A stretch of DNA of 64,000 nt from Micrococcales bacterium (GTDB lineage Bacteria; Actinomycetota; Actinomycetes; Actinomycetales; Dermatophilaceae): positions 1-64,000 of the forward strand of contig JAJTBD010000006.1 in assembly GCA_021287075.1 (NCBI GenBank). The letters are read 5' to 3'. The notes beneath the pieces were generated by a model. That model was not told the origin of the DNA, did not search any database, and was given only the letters and a program-made list of their open reading frames with translations. Position numbers and translations under genes: made by a program. Shown here one piece after another: positions 44,273-52,638 of this stretch (positions are counted from its first letter, which is position 1; every line of letters begins with the position of its first letter).

Positions 44273-45712
44273 ATGTCACCTGCGCCGTCCGTGTCCAACT
44301 CCTTCACCGTCCGACTCACGATCCCGGCACGGGCCACCGCGGTCAGCGAGCTGACGACGCTGGTGGAGCGCGAGGGCGCGATCGTGACCGGCATCGACGT
44401 CACCGGCTCCGGGCTGGACCGGCTGCGGGTGGACCTGACGGCGCTCGGCACCTCGCCCGAGCACGCCGAGGAGGTCGTCGAGGCGATGCACGAGCTGGAG
44501 GGCGTCAAGATCGGCGAGGTCTCCGACCGCACCTTCCTGGCCCACCTCGGCGGCAAGATCAAGATCGAGTCCAAGGCGCCGATCCGCAACCGCGATGACC
44601 TCTCCCTCGTCTACACCCCCGGCGTGGCCCGTGTCTCGACGGCCCTGGCCGAGAACCCCGCCGACGCGCGCCGCCTGACGATCAAGGGCAACACCGTGGC
44701 TGTCGTGACCGACGGCACCGCGGTCCTGGGCCTGGGCGACCTCGGGCCGCTGGGGGCGCTGCCGGTGATGGAGGGCAAGGCCGCGCTGTTCAAGCGCTTC
44801 GCCGACATCGACGCCTTCCCGATCTGCCTCGACACCACCGACACCGAGGAGATCATCCGCACGGTCAAGGCCATCTCGCCGGTCTTCGGCGGCATCAACC
44901 TCGAGGACATCTCCGCGCCGCGCTGCTTCGAGATCGAGCGCCGGCTGCGCGAGGAGCTGGACATCCCCGTCTTCCACGACGACCAGCACGGCACCGCCGT
45001 GGTGGCGCTCGCCGCGCTGGAGAACGCCCTCAAGGTCGTGGGCAAGAAGCTCGCGGACGTGCGCATCGTCATGTCCGGCGCGGGCGCCGCGGGCACGGCC
45101 ATCCTCAAGCTCTTCCTGCGGGCCGGCGCCAAGGACGTGCTCGTCGCCGACGTCAACGGCGTGCTCCACCTCGACCGCGAGGATGTGCGCGACGGCCACA
45201 ACGCGGTGCTGATGTGGTCGGCGCTGCACACCAACAAGCAGGGCTTCCGCGGCAGCCTCAAGGAGGCGCTCGCCGGCGCCGATGTCTTCGTCGGCGTCTC
45301 GGCCGGCAACATCCTCACCGGCGACGACATCGCCACGATGAACGAGGACGCCATCGTCTTCGCGATGGCCAACCCGCTGCCCGAGGTCGACCCGGTGGCC
45401 GCGTCCAAGCACGCCAAGGTCGTGGCGACGGGCCGCTCGGACTTCGCCAACCAGATCAACAACGTGCTGGTCTTCCCCGCGATCTTCCGCGGCCTGCTCG
45501 ACGCGGCGGCCAGTCGCATCACCGACGACATCCTCCTGGCGGCCGCCGAGGCCCTGGCTGGCGTGGTCAAGCCCGACGAGCTCAACCCGACCTACATCAT
45601 CCCCAGCGCCTTCCACCCCGATGTCACCAAGGTGGTCGCGGAGGCGATCCGCGACGCCGCAGAGGCCGGGCACGTCGCGCGAGAGGTGCGCAACCCCGAC
45701 GACGAGGACTGA
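44273..45712 (+). CDS. NAD-dependent malic enzyme with ACT domain
   Basis: A 479-residue malic enzyme converting malate to pyruvate and CO2 with reduction of NAD(P). Residues 9-85 form an ACT domain (NSFTVRLTIPARATAVSELT), suggesting allosteric control by an amino acid. The catalytic core has VYTPGVARVSTALAENP, GNTVAVVTDGTAVLGLGDLG, PVFGGINLEDISAPRCFEIE (metal-binding Glu/Asp), HDDQHGTAVVALAALENALK, and the dinucleotide motif MSGAGAAGTAILKLFLRAGA. It opposes or complements pyruvate carboxylase in pyruvate/C4 balance. TGAATT lies 6 nt before ATG. The stop overlaps the next ATG by one base. Confidence 0.95.
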   Translation: MSPAPSVSNSFTVRLTIPARATAVSELTTLVEREGAIVTGIDVTGSGLDRLRVDLTALGTSPEHAEEVVEAMHELEGVKIGEVSDRTFLAHLGGKIKIESKAPIRNRDDLSLVYTPGVARVSTALAENPADARRLTIKGNTVAVVTDGTAVLGLGDLGPLGALPVMEGKAALFKRFADIDAFPICLDTTDTEEIIRTVKAISPVFGGINLEDISAPRCFEIERRLREELDIPVFHDDQHGTAVVALAALENALKVVGKKLADVRIVMSGAGAAGTAILKLFLRAGAKDVLVADVNGVLHLDREDVRDGHNAVLMWSALHTNKQGFRGSLKEALAGADVFVGVSAGNILTGDDIATMNEDAIVFAMANPLPEVDPVAASKHAKVVATGRSDFANQINNVLVFPAIFRGLLDAAASRITDDILLAAAEALAGVVKPDELNPTYIIPSAFHPDVTKVVAEAIRDAAEAGHVAREVRNPDDED

Positions 45713-46086
45713 TGTCGCGTCAGCTCGAGCGGCCCGCCCCGGCCCGGTCCGTCGCGCCACGTGGGCTGCTCATCGGTGCGCTCGCGGCGACCCTGGTGGT
45801 CCATCTGATCGTGCTCTACTGGCCGACCCCGGGCGGGGCGCCGGGCATCCCCGGCTTCGACAAGCTCGTGCACGTCGCGGTCTTCGCCGTGCCGACCACA
45901 CTGGGCCTGCTGGTCACCGGCCGCGTGCCTGCGGTGCTGACGCTGCTCGCCCTGCACGCCCCGGTGAGCGAGATCGTGCAGTGGCGCTTCCTGGCCAACC
46001 GTTCGGGGGACTGGCGGGACCTCGTCGCGGACCTGGCCGGGGTGCTCCTGGGCTGGGTGGTCTGGCGGCGGCTGCGTCGCTGCTAG
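45712..46086 (+). CDS. VanZ-like membrane protein
   Basis: A 124-residue protein with four helices: GLLIGALAATLVVHLIVLYW, LVHVAVFAVPTTLGLLVTG, VLTLLALHAPVSEIVQWRF, and LVADLAGVLLGWVVW. The pattern GFDKLVHVAVFA, then SEIVQWRF...GDWRDLVADLAGVLLG is the VanZ-like signature (KxxHxxxF and DxxxNxxG-type). VanZ itself gives low teicoplanin resistance; the broad family has no defined role. ATG overlaps the malic enzyme stop (TGATG). Its stop codon TAG is part of TAGACT, a likely promoter of the next gene. Confidence 0.82.
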   Translation: MSRQLERPAPARSVAPRGLLIGALAATLVVHLIVLYWPTPGGAPGIPGFDKLVHVAVFAVPTTLGLLVTGRVPAVLTLLALHAPVSEIVQWRFLANRSGDWRDLVADLAGVLLGWVVWRRLRRC

Positions 46087-46330
46087 ACTTGATAGACGAC
46101 CTCGGCGGCGCACGGCTGCGCCCGACGGCGACACCCGATCGCCCGAGACCCCACTCGAGGAGAGACAGGCGCACCAGCGCGGTCTCTTGGCCCAGGTCCC
46201 TGTCGCCGGCCAGCAACCGCTGGGCCGGTCCACCGGACGCCACGAGCGTCTGAGGCCCGTCTTCATCGCCGTCCTCGCCAGGCCGCACTCGAGACGCGTC
46301 TACCTCGAGCACTGAGCGAGTTGATCTGCA
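46084..46330 (+). promoter_or_regulatory. Promoter and long 5' leader of the RNA helicase gene
   Basis: TAGACT (46084-46089), overlapping the upstream stop codon, is the best -10, giving a leader of about 235 nt. The leader has three CTCGAG palindromes (46154, 46288, 46304) and no convincing reading frame or ribosome binding site before ATG. Long leaders are typical of autoregulated RNA helicase genes, so RNA-based control is plausible. No known riboswitch is recognised. Confidence 0.55.
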
Positions 46331-48673
46331 ATGCCCAAGAAGTCCATCCCCGGCGCCAAGAAGCCGCGCTGGAGCGCGGCCCAGAAGGCCGCCCACAAGT
46401 CCGTCAAGGCCGGCAAGAAGCCGCACCGCGGCCAGTCGGCAGCCGCCGAGTCGCGGCCGCGCAAGCGGGCGTATGCCGCTGACGAGCGCCCGCAGGAGCG
46501 TCGCCCGGCGCGTGGTCAGCGTTTTGAGCGGTCCGATCGTCCGCAGCGCAGCGACCGCGGCTATGACCGTCCGCAGCGTGGTGAGCGTTTTGAGCGCTCG
46601 GATCGTCCGCAGCGCAGCGACCGCGGCTATGACCGTCCGCAGCATGGTGAGCGTTTCGAGCGCTCGGATCGTCCGCAGCGCAGCGACCGCGGCTATGACC
46701 GTCCGCAGCGGTCCGACCGTTTTGAGCGGCCCGACCGTCCGCAGCGCAGCGACCGCGGCTATGACCGCCCCCAGCGGTCCGACCGTTTCGAACGGTCCGA
46801 CCGTCCGCAGCGCAGCGACCGCGGCTACGACCGCCCCCAGCGGTCCGACCGTTTCGAACGGTCCGACCGTCCGCAGCGCAGCGACCGCGGCTACGACCGT
46901 CCGCAGCGTTCTGACCGTTTCGAGCGCTCCGACCGCCCCCAGCGCAGCGAGCGATTCGAGCGCCCCGAGCGCCCGGGCCGTCACCACCACAGCGCCGAGA
47001 CCCGTTCTCCCCGTGGCGATTTCGAGCCTCGTCGGGAGCGTCGCCCGCTCCGACGCGAGGGCCGCGACGACCGCCGCTTCGACCGCGGTGAGCGCGGTGA
47101 GCGCGGTGAGCGCGGTTTCGACCGCGGCTATGACCGGCGCCCGGACCGCGGCGACCGCTTCGCCCGGCCCGACGCTGCCGAGCTGGCCGCGCAGGCCGAG
47201 GCCGAGCGCCACGAGGCCGACACGTGGACCAAGGCGACCCGCCGCGAGGTCGACGGTCCCGTCGAGGTGACCTCCGACAACGGCTTCGCCGCCCTCGGTG
47301 TGCCCGAGGAGCTGGTCCTCAAGCTCGCCAAGAGCGGCATCACCGAGCCCTTCCCGATCCAGACCGCGACGATCCCCGACGCCCTCGCGGGCAAGGACGT
47401 CCTCGGCCGCGGTCAGACCGGCTCCGGCAAGACGCTGGCCTTCGGCCTGCCGACCCTGACGCGCATCGCCGCGAGCGGCAAGGCCGCCCCGCGCCGTCCC
47501 CGCGCGCTCGTCCTCGTGCCGACCCGTGAGCTGGCGATGCAGGTGTCCGACGCCCTGGAGCCGCTCGCGCACGTCCTCGGGCTGCGCCAGCGCCTCGTCG
47601 CCGGCGGCCTGTCCTATGAGGGCCAGATCAAGGCCCTCGACCGCGGCATCGAGCTGCTCATCGCCACGCCGGGCCGCCTCGGCGACCTCCTCGAGCGCGG
47701 CGCGGTGGAGCTGGACGACATCGAGGTCGCGATCCTCGACGAGGCCGACCACATGGCCGACATGGGCTTCCTGCCCGAGGTGACCGCCATCCTCGACCGC
47801 GCTCCCGAGGGCGGCCAGCGGCTGCTCTTCTCGGCGACGCTCGACAAGGGCATCGACGGCCTCGTCGAGCGCTACCTCGTCGACCCGGTCGTGCACTCCA
47901 CCGACGACGCCCAGGCGTCCGTCGACACGATGGAGCACCACGTCATCCTCGTCGAGCCGACCCACAAGAAGGTCATCACCGCCGAGGTCGCCAACCGCGA
48001 GGGCCGCACGGTCGTCTTCGTGCGCACCAAGCTCGGCGCCGACCGGGTGGCCGAGCAGCTGCGCGAGGCCGGCGTCTTCGCCGCTGCCCTGCACGGTGGG
48101 CTGACCCAGTCGGCGCGCAACCGCGTGCTGGGCGCCTTCCGCGAGGGCACCCTCCCGGTGCTGGTCGCCACCGATGTCGCGGCGCGCGGCATCCACGTCG
48201 ACGATGTCTCGGTCGTCCTCCAGGTCGACCCGCCGGCCGACTTCAAGGACTACCTCCACCGCTCCGGCCGCACGGCCCGCGCGGGGGAGCGGGGCACGGT
48301 CGTGACCCTGGCCCTGCCGCACCAGCGCCGCACCATGGAGCGCATGGTCCGCGACGCCGGCGTCGACACCAAGCCCGTCAAGGCCGTCCCCGGTGACGAG
48401 GTGCTGGCCGCCGCCGGCGCCCGCCCGGTCAGCGGCGTCGCGATCGAGCCCGAGCGGCTGCGCGCCGTCCTCGAGCCCCCGCGCAAGGGCCGCCCCGGCC
48501 GCGGCCCCCGTGGCGGTGGCCCGCGCGGCGGCGGCTTCCGCGGCCGCGACGACCGACCGCGCGGTGGCCGTGGCGAGCGCTCCGAGCGCCCGCGCCGCGA
48601 CCGTGACGGCGACGGGCGTCCCGACTGGCGCCCGCGTGAGCGTGGCGAGCGCAGCGGCGGCCGCCGCTACTGA
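46331..48673 (+). CDS. DEAD-box RNA helicase with N-terminal repeat region
   Basis: A 780-residue ATP-dependent RNA helicase. Residues 1-60 are Lys/Arg-rich. Residues 63-216 are about seven tandem copies of a 22-residue unit (FERSDRPQRSDRGYDRPQRS type). A second charged linker follows, with GERGERGERGFDRGYDRR. The helicase core starts near residue 315: Q-motif GITEPFPIQTATIP, motif I GQTGSGKT, motif II DEADHM, motif III SAT, motif VI HRSGRTARAG. The C-terminus is an RGG-rich tail (RGGGPRGGGFRGRDDRPRGG). Such flanks bind RNA non-specifically and may drive condensates. Typical CsdA/RhlE-like proteins carry only the C-terminal tail. Confidence 0.93.
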   Translation: MPKKSIPGAKKPRWSAAQKAAHKSVKAGKKPHRGQSAAAESRPRKRAYAADERPQERRPARGQRFERSDRPQRSDRGYDRPQRGERFERSDRPQRSDRGYDRPQHGERFERSDRPQRSDRGYDRPQRSDRFERPDRPQRSDRGYDRPQRSDRFERSDRPQRSDRGYDRPQRSDRFERSDRPQRSDRGYDRPQRSDRFERSDRPQRSERFERPERPGRHHHSAETRSPRGDFEPRRERRPLRREGRDDRRFDRGERGERGERGFDRGYDRRPDRGDRFARPDAAELAAQAEAERHEADTWTKATRREVDGPVEVTSDNGFAALGVPEELVLKLAKSGITEPFPIQTATIPDALAGKDVLGRGQTGSGKTLAFGLPTLTRIAASGKAAPRRPRALVLVPTRELAMQVSDALEPLAHVLGLRQRLVAGGLSYEGQIKALDRGIELLIATPGRLGDLLERGAVELDDIEVAILDEADHMADMGFLPEVTAILDRAPEGGQRLLFSATLDKGIDGLVERYLVDPVVHSTDDAQASVDTMEHHVILVEPTHKKVITAEVANREGRTVVFVRTKLGADRVAEQLREAGVFAAALHGGLTQSARNRVLGAFREGTLPVLVATDVAARGIHVDDVSVVLQVDPPADFKDYLHRSGRTARAGERGTVVTLALPHQRRTMERMVRDAGVDTKPVKAVPGDEVLAAAGARPVSGVAIEPERLRAVLEPPRKGRPGRGPRGGGPRGGGFRGRDDRPRGGRGERSERPRRDRDGDGRPDWRPRERGERSGGRRY
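46517..46978 (+). repeat. Seven 66-bp tandem repeats inside the helicase gene
   Basis: The DNA repeats with a 66-bp period in frame; the seventh unit diverges after 12 codons. Copies 5 and 6 are almost identical, and neighbours differ mainly at synonymous sites (for example TTT/TTC for Phe), which indicates recent slippage or unequal crossing-over. Copy number is expected to vary between strains. Confidence 0.85.
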
Positions 48674-48707
48674 CGCCACAGGCTGACCAGCACCACCGCA
48701 CGACCAG

Positions 48708-48742
48708 AGGTATGCCGCGGGGCCCAGCCCCGCGGCATACCT
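48708..48742 (+). terminator. Palindrome with paired 9-mers after the helicase gene
   Basis: A 16-bp perfect stem (48708-48723 with 48727-48742), 3-nt loop, 35 nt beyond the stop. Both arms contain the dispersed motif. Confidence 0.75.
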
Positions 48743-48833
48743 GCGTCTGGGGCCGCACACCCATGCCGGGCGAGGGGGCGTCGCCACCCCGGAGGGCCTG
48801 TGGGCGGAGCGGCCGCGCAGGCACAATGGGGGC

Positions 48834-49388
48834 GTGGACAACCTGACCGGCCGGCTGCTGGTGGCGACCCCGTCGATCGAGGACGGCGTCTTCCACCGGT
48901 CGGTCGTGCTCGTCCTGCACCACAGCGACGAGGGGGCGCAGGGCGTCATCCTCAACCGGCCCACCGAGGCGATGGTGGACGAGGCGCTGCCCGGCTGGCA
49001 GGACCACGCGACCGCCCCCACGGCGCTCTTCGAGGGCGGACCGGTCGGGCTCGACTCCGCACTCGGCGTCGTCAGCGTGCCCGGGGAGGACAAGGAGCCG
49101 CTGGGCGTGCACCGGCTCTTCCGCGGGGTCGGTGTCGTCGACCTCGACGCGCCCCCGGTGCTGATCGCGCCCGAGGTGGCCGGGCTGCGGATCTTCGTCG
49201 GCTACTCCGGCTGGGACGGCGGACAGCTGGAGGAGGAGATCTTCGAGGGCAGCTGGTATGTCGTCGACGCCGAGGCGCGCGACCCCTTCAGCGACGACCC
49301 CCGCGGGATGTGGGTGCGGGTGCTGGCCCGCCAGCCCGACCGGCTCGCGCTGCTGGCGACATTCCCCGAGAACCCCAGCCTCAACTAG
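48834..49388 (+). CDS. YqgE/AlgH-family protein
   Basis: A 184-residue member of the UPF0301/YqgE family. LTGRLLVATPSIEDGVFHRS and VVLVLHHSDEGAQGVILNRP open the conserved core, and RIFVGYSGWDGGQLEEEI is the best-conserved motif. Structures of relatives show a compact fold without an active site; AlgH was named as an alginate regulator in Pseudomonas, but the actinobacterial role is not known. GTG lies 6 nt after CACAAT. 41 bp upstream of the DUF3039 gene. Confidence 0.92.
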   Translation: MDNLTGRLLVATPSIEDGVFHRSVVLVLHHSDEGAQGVILNRPTEAMVDEALPGWQDHATAPTALFEGGPVGLDSALGVVSVPGEDKEPLGVHRLFRGVGVVDLDAPPVLIAPEVAGLRIFVGYSGWDGGQLEEEIFEGSWYVVDAEARDPFSDDPRGMWVRVLARQPDRLALLATFPENPSLN

Positions 49389-49429
49389 GCGACTCGGGTG
49401 ACCCCCACCCGGCCGCCTACGCTGGGGGC

Positions 49430-49732
49430 ATGAGCGACCCGCAGATCCCGCTGGACGACCCGCTGGCGCCCCAGGCGCAGCCGCGCACCTCCACCGCCGT
49501 CCTCGAGCGTGAGGAGGTGGCCGAGCAACTCCAGGAGCCGGGCGACCACGAGCGCTTCTCCCACTATGTGCGCAAGGAGAAGATCCTCGAGAGCGCGCTG
49601 TCCGGCGAGCCCGTCATCGCGCTGTGCGGCAAGGTGTGGGTGCCGGGCCGCAATCCCGACCGCTTCCCGGTCTGCCCGATCTGCAAGGAGATCTATGACG
49701 GGCTGCGGGCCCCGCAGGACGGCGAGGAGTAG
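49430..49732 (+). CDS. DUF3039 protein
   Basis: A 100-residue protein of an actinobacteria-specific family. RFSHYVRKEKILESALSGEP and VIALCGKVWVPGRNPDRFPV are the conserved blocks, ending with CPICKEIYDGL. Cys residues in ALCGK and PVCPICK could bind zinc. The function is unknown; the gene is often next to the helicase found here at 49.9 kb, so a shared role in nucleic-acid metabolism is possible. ATG is 6 nt after TACGCT. Confidence 0.88.
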   Translation: MSDPQIPLDDPLAPQAQPRTSTAVLEREEVAEQLQEPGDHERFSHYVRKEKILESALSGEPVIALCGKVWVPGRNPDRFPVCPICKEIYDGLRAPQDGEE

Positions 49733-49858
49733 CCCTCCGACGCGGCGGCCCGGCGCCGCCCCCGCGCACGCCGACACGCGCTATCACACGGCCAACTGCG
49801 GTCTGCGGCATACCGGCTCGGCATGTCGGATCGGGATCTGACCTATCGTTGACGGCCT

Positions 49859-51619
49859 ATGAGCACGGCCGCAGCCTCACATCTCTCACCCGCCTTCCCC
49901 GAGCGGGCTGCGTGGGGTACCGCCTCCAAGCTGCGCGCCTGGCAGGCCGAGGCGCTGACGGCCTATCTCGACGGCGGCCACCGCGACTTCCTGGCCGTGG
50001 CCACGCCCGGCGCAGGCAAGACGACCTATGCCCTGCGGGTGGCGACCGAGCTGCTCGGGCGCGGCGAGATCGACGCCGTCACGGTCGTGGCGCCCACCGA
50101 GCACCTCAAGACCCAGTGGGCCGACGCCGCAGGCCGGGTCGGGATCGACCTCAACCCGAGCTTCTCCAACTCGGCCGCCCGGCACTCCTCGGAGTTCCAC
50201 GGCGTGGCCCTCACCTATGCGCAGGTGGCCGCTCGCCCCGACCTGCACCGCTATCGCACCCAGAGCGAGCGCACCCTGGTGATCCTCGACGAGATTCACC
50301 ACGGCGGCGACACCCGCTCGTGGGGTGACGCCATCCGCGAGGCGTTCGAGCCCGCCGTGCGCCGCCTGGCCCTGACCGGCACGCCCTTCCGCAGCGACAC
50401 CTCGCCGATCCCGTTCGTGCGCTATGAGATGGACGAGCAGGGCATCCTGCGCAGTGCCTCCGACTACACCTACGGATACTCCGAGGCCCTGCGCGACGGC
50501 GTCGTGCGGCCCGTGATGTTCATGGCCTATGGCGGCGCGATGCGCTGGCGCACCAAGGCGGGCGACGAGATCGCCGCCAGGCTCGGCGAGCCGATGACCA
50601 AGGACCAGACCGCCCACGCCTGGCGCACCGCGCTCGACCCCAAGGGCGAGTGGGTGCCGGCGGTGCTGCGGGCCGCCGACACCCGGCTGACCGAGGTGCG
50701 CAGACATGTGCCCGACGCCGGCGCGCTGGTGATCGCCTCCAACCAGGCCTCCGCCCGCGCCTATGCGCGCATCCTCGACGAGCTCACGGGGGAGAAGACC
50801 ACCGTGGTGCTCTCCGACGACGCGGGGGCGTCCGCGCGCATCGAGGAGTATGCCGCGGGCAGCCAGCGCTGGATGGTCGCCGTGCGCATGGTCTCCGAGG
50901 GCGTCGACGTGCCGCGCCTCTGTGTGGGGGTCTATGCGACCTCCACCTCCACGCCGCTCTTCTTCGCCCAGGCCGTCGGCCGCTTCGTGCGGGCCCGCAA
51001 GCGCGGCGAGGTCGCCTCGGTCTTCCTCCCCAGCGTCCCGGTGATCCTCGAGCACGCCGCGCGACTGGAGGAGGAGCGCGACCACGCGCTCGACCGCCCT
51101 GAGCAGCCCGGTGCCGAGGGCAACATCTGGGCCGAGGAGGAGGGCCTGCTCGCCGAGGCCAACCGCACGCAGAGCGGCGCCGACGGACTGGAGGACGCCC
51201 GGTTCGAGGCGCTGGAGTCCGACGCGCACTTCGACCACGTGCTCTTCGACTCCCGCCAGTTCGGCCTCCACGCCGACGTGGGCTCGGAGGAGGAGCAGGA
51301 CTACCTCGGTCTGCCCGGTCTGCTCGAGCCCGACCAGGTGACAGCGCTGCTGCACGAGCGTCAGCGCAAACAGAGCAGCCGCAAGCCGGCCGCCGAGCCC
51401 AAGGAGGACCGGGTCGGCGCCCATCGCGCGCTCGCGGCCCAGCGCAAGGAGCTCAACAAGCTCGTCGCGGCATACGCCAAGAAGACGGGGGCGCCGCACG
51501 CCAACATCCACATGGACCTGCGGCGCGCCTGCGGCGGTCCCGACCTGGCGGCTGCGACCTCCGAAGAGGTCACCGCCCGGATCGCCAGGATCCGCAACTG
51601 GTTCGTCGGTCGGCGCTGA
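49859..51619 (+). CDS. XPB-like superfamily 2 DNA/RNA helicase
   Basis: A 586-residue SF2 helicase. Q-like region LRAWQAEALTAYL, motif I ATPGAGKTT (about 48-56), Ia VVAPTEHLKTQWADAA, motif II DEIHH (143-147), motif III LTGTPFRSD, and in the second RecA domain MVAVRMVSEGVDVPRLCVGV and motif VI QAVGRFVRARKRG. DEIH plus the order of motifs places it near the XPB/RadD type rather than DEAD-box RNA helicases. The C-terminal 180 residues are charged and actinobacteria-type, ending RIRNWFVGRR. TATCGT ends 9 nt before ATG. Likely functional partner: DUF3039. Confidence 0.9.
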   Translation: MSTAAASHLSPAFPERAAWGTASKLRAWQAEALTAYLDGGHRDFLAVATPGAGKTTYALRVATELLGRGEIDAVTVVAPTEHLKTQWADAAGRVGIDLNPSFSNSAARHSSEFHGVALTYAQVAARPDLHRYRTQSERTLVILDEIHHGGDTRSWGDAIREAFEPAVRRLALTGTPFRSDTSPIPFVRYEMDEQGILRSASDYTYGYSEALRDGVVRPVMFMAYGGAMRWRTKAGDEIAARLGEPMTKDQTAHAWRTALDPKGEWVPAVLRAADTRLTEVRRHVPDAGALVIASNQASARAYARILDELTGEKTTVVLSDDAGASARIEEYAAGSQRWMVAVRMVSEGVDVPRLCVGVYATSTSTPLFFAQAVGRFVRARKRGEVASVFLPSVPVILEHAARLEEERDHALDRPEQPGAEGNIWAEEEGLLAEANRTQSGADGLEDARFEALESDAHFDHVLFDSRQFGLHADVGSEEEQDYLGLPGLLEPDQVTALLHERQRKQSSRKPAAEPKEDRVGAHRALAAQRKELNKLVAAYAKKTGAPHANIHMDLRRACGGPDLAAATSEEVTARIARIRNWFVGRR

Positions 51620-51665
51620 GCCGGAGCGGGGGGAGCCCCGCCGACGCTCACGTAGTCTGGTCGGC

Positions 51666-52538
51666 ATGGCGAACCCGACCGCGCCGGGCTGGTATGACGA
51701 CCCGGACAACCCCGAGCAGCTGCGCTACTTCGACGGCGTCGTCTGGAGCCAGCACACGACACCCCGCGTGACGCGGCAGGCCCAGCCGCCGCAGCAGAGC
51801 GCGGCACCGGGGGAGACCTGGCGCCACGATGCCGGCCAGGCGCCCGGTCAGTGGGGCCAGCCCCAGGACCGGTGGCAGGCGCCGCCCTCCGGGCAGTGGC
51901 AGCAGCCGGGTGCCCCCGGCCAGTGGCAGGCGCCGCCCATGGCCGGCTGGTCCAACGAGCCGGGGACGCGCGACGGGCAGCCCTATGCCCGGTGGATCGA
52001 GCGCGTTGGCGCCTATCTCGTCGACAGCCTCATCCTCACCGTGCCGACCGCGCTGGTCGCGGGCTATCCGATCCTCAAGGGGATGGGGCCCTTCATCGAG
52101 GCCTACCGGGCCCTGCTCGCGGACCCCACCGACGAGGCGAGGATGGAGGCGCTCCGCGCCGCCCCGCTCGACTACCCCTGGCTGGCGCTGGGCATGGCCC
52201 TGTCGCTGCTCGTGCAGCTCGCCTATCAGACCTTCTTCCTCACCCGCAGCGGCGCCACCCCCGGGAAGCGCATGCTCGGCATCAGCGTGCGCGACGAGGA
52301 CGCCCGCGGGCCCCTCAGCCTGGCCCAGGCGCTGCGCCGACAGGCCCTCCAGATCGGGCTGAGCATCGTGGGCGCCGTGCCCGTGGTCGGCACCCTCACC
52401 GGCATCGTGAGCTTCCTGGACTATCTCTTCCCGCTGTGGGATGCCAAGCGCCAGTCGCTGCACGACAAGGTCGGGCGCACCGTCGTCGTCAAGGGCTCCC
52501 AACCGCCCCGGAGCGAGTCGGGACCGCCCGCCTCGTGA
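51666..52538 (+). CDS. DUF2510-RDD membrane protein
   Basis: A 290-residue protein. Residues 1-35 are a DUF2510 module (APGWYDDPDNPEQLRYFDGV, then VWSQHT), followed by a Gln/Pro/Gly-rich linker with repeated GQW motifs (GQWGQPQ, GQWQQPG, GQWQAPP). The RDD domain (about 100-270) has ARWIERVGAYLVDSLILTV, a second helix around LALGMALSLLVQLAYQTFFL, and GATPGKRMLGISV. RDD proteins are small membrane proteins, some implicated in ion transport. TAGTCT lies 7 nt before ATG. Confidence 0.9.
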   Translation: MANPTAPGWYDDPDNPEQLRYFDGVVWSQHTTPRVTRQAQPPQQSAAPGETWRHDAGQAPGQWGQPQDRWQAPPSGQWQQPGAPGQWQAPPMAGWSNEPGTRDGQPYARWIERVGAYLVDSLILTVPTALVAGYPILKGMGPFIEAYRALLADPTDEARMEALRAAPLDYPWLALGMALSLLVQLAYQTFFLTRSGATPGKRMLGISVRDEDARGPLSLAQALRRQALQIGLSIVGAVPVVGTLTGIVSFLDYLFPLWDAKRQSLHDKVGRTVVVKGSQPPRSESGPPAS

Positions 52539-52638
52539 CCCGCGGGCGCTCCACCTGCCACCGGGGTCACCTCGGAGGCTAGATTCGGCAGCGTCGCCGC
52601 AACCGCGGCATACCCGCTGATGGAGGAGCACCACCACC

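Noticed and set aside
45914..49093. A 1059-codon frame antisense to the RNA helicase
   Set aside because: It has a low-complexity Val/Arg/Leu pattern mirroring the helicase repeats; the DEAD-box core is unmistakable on the top strand.
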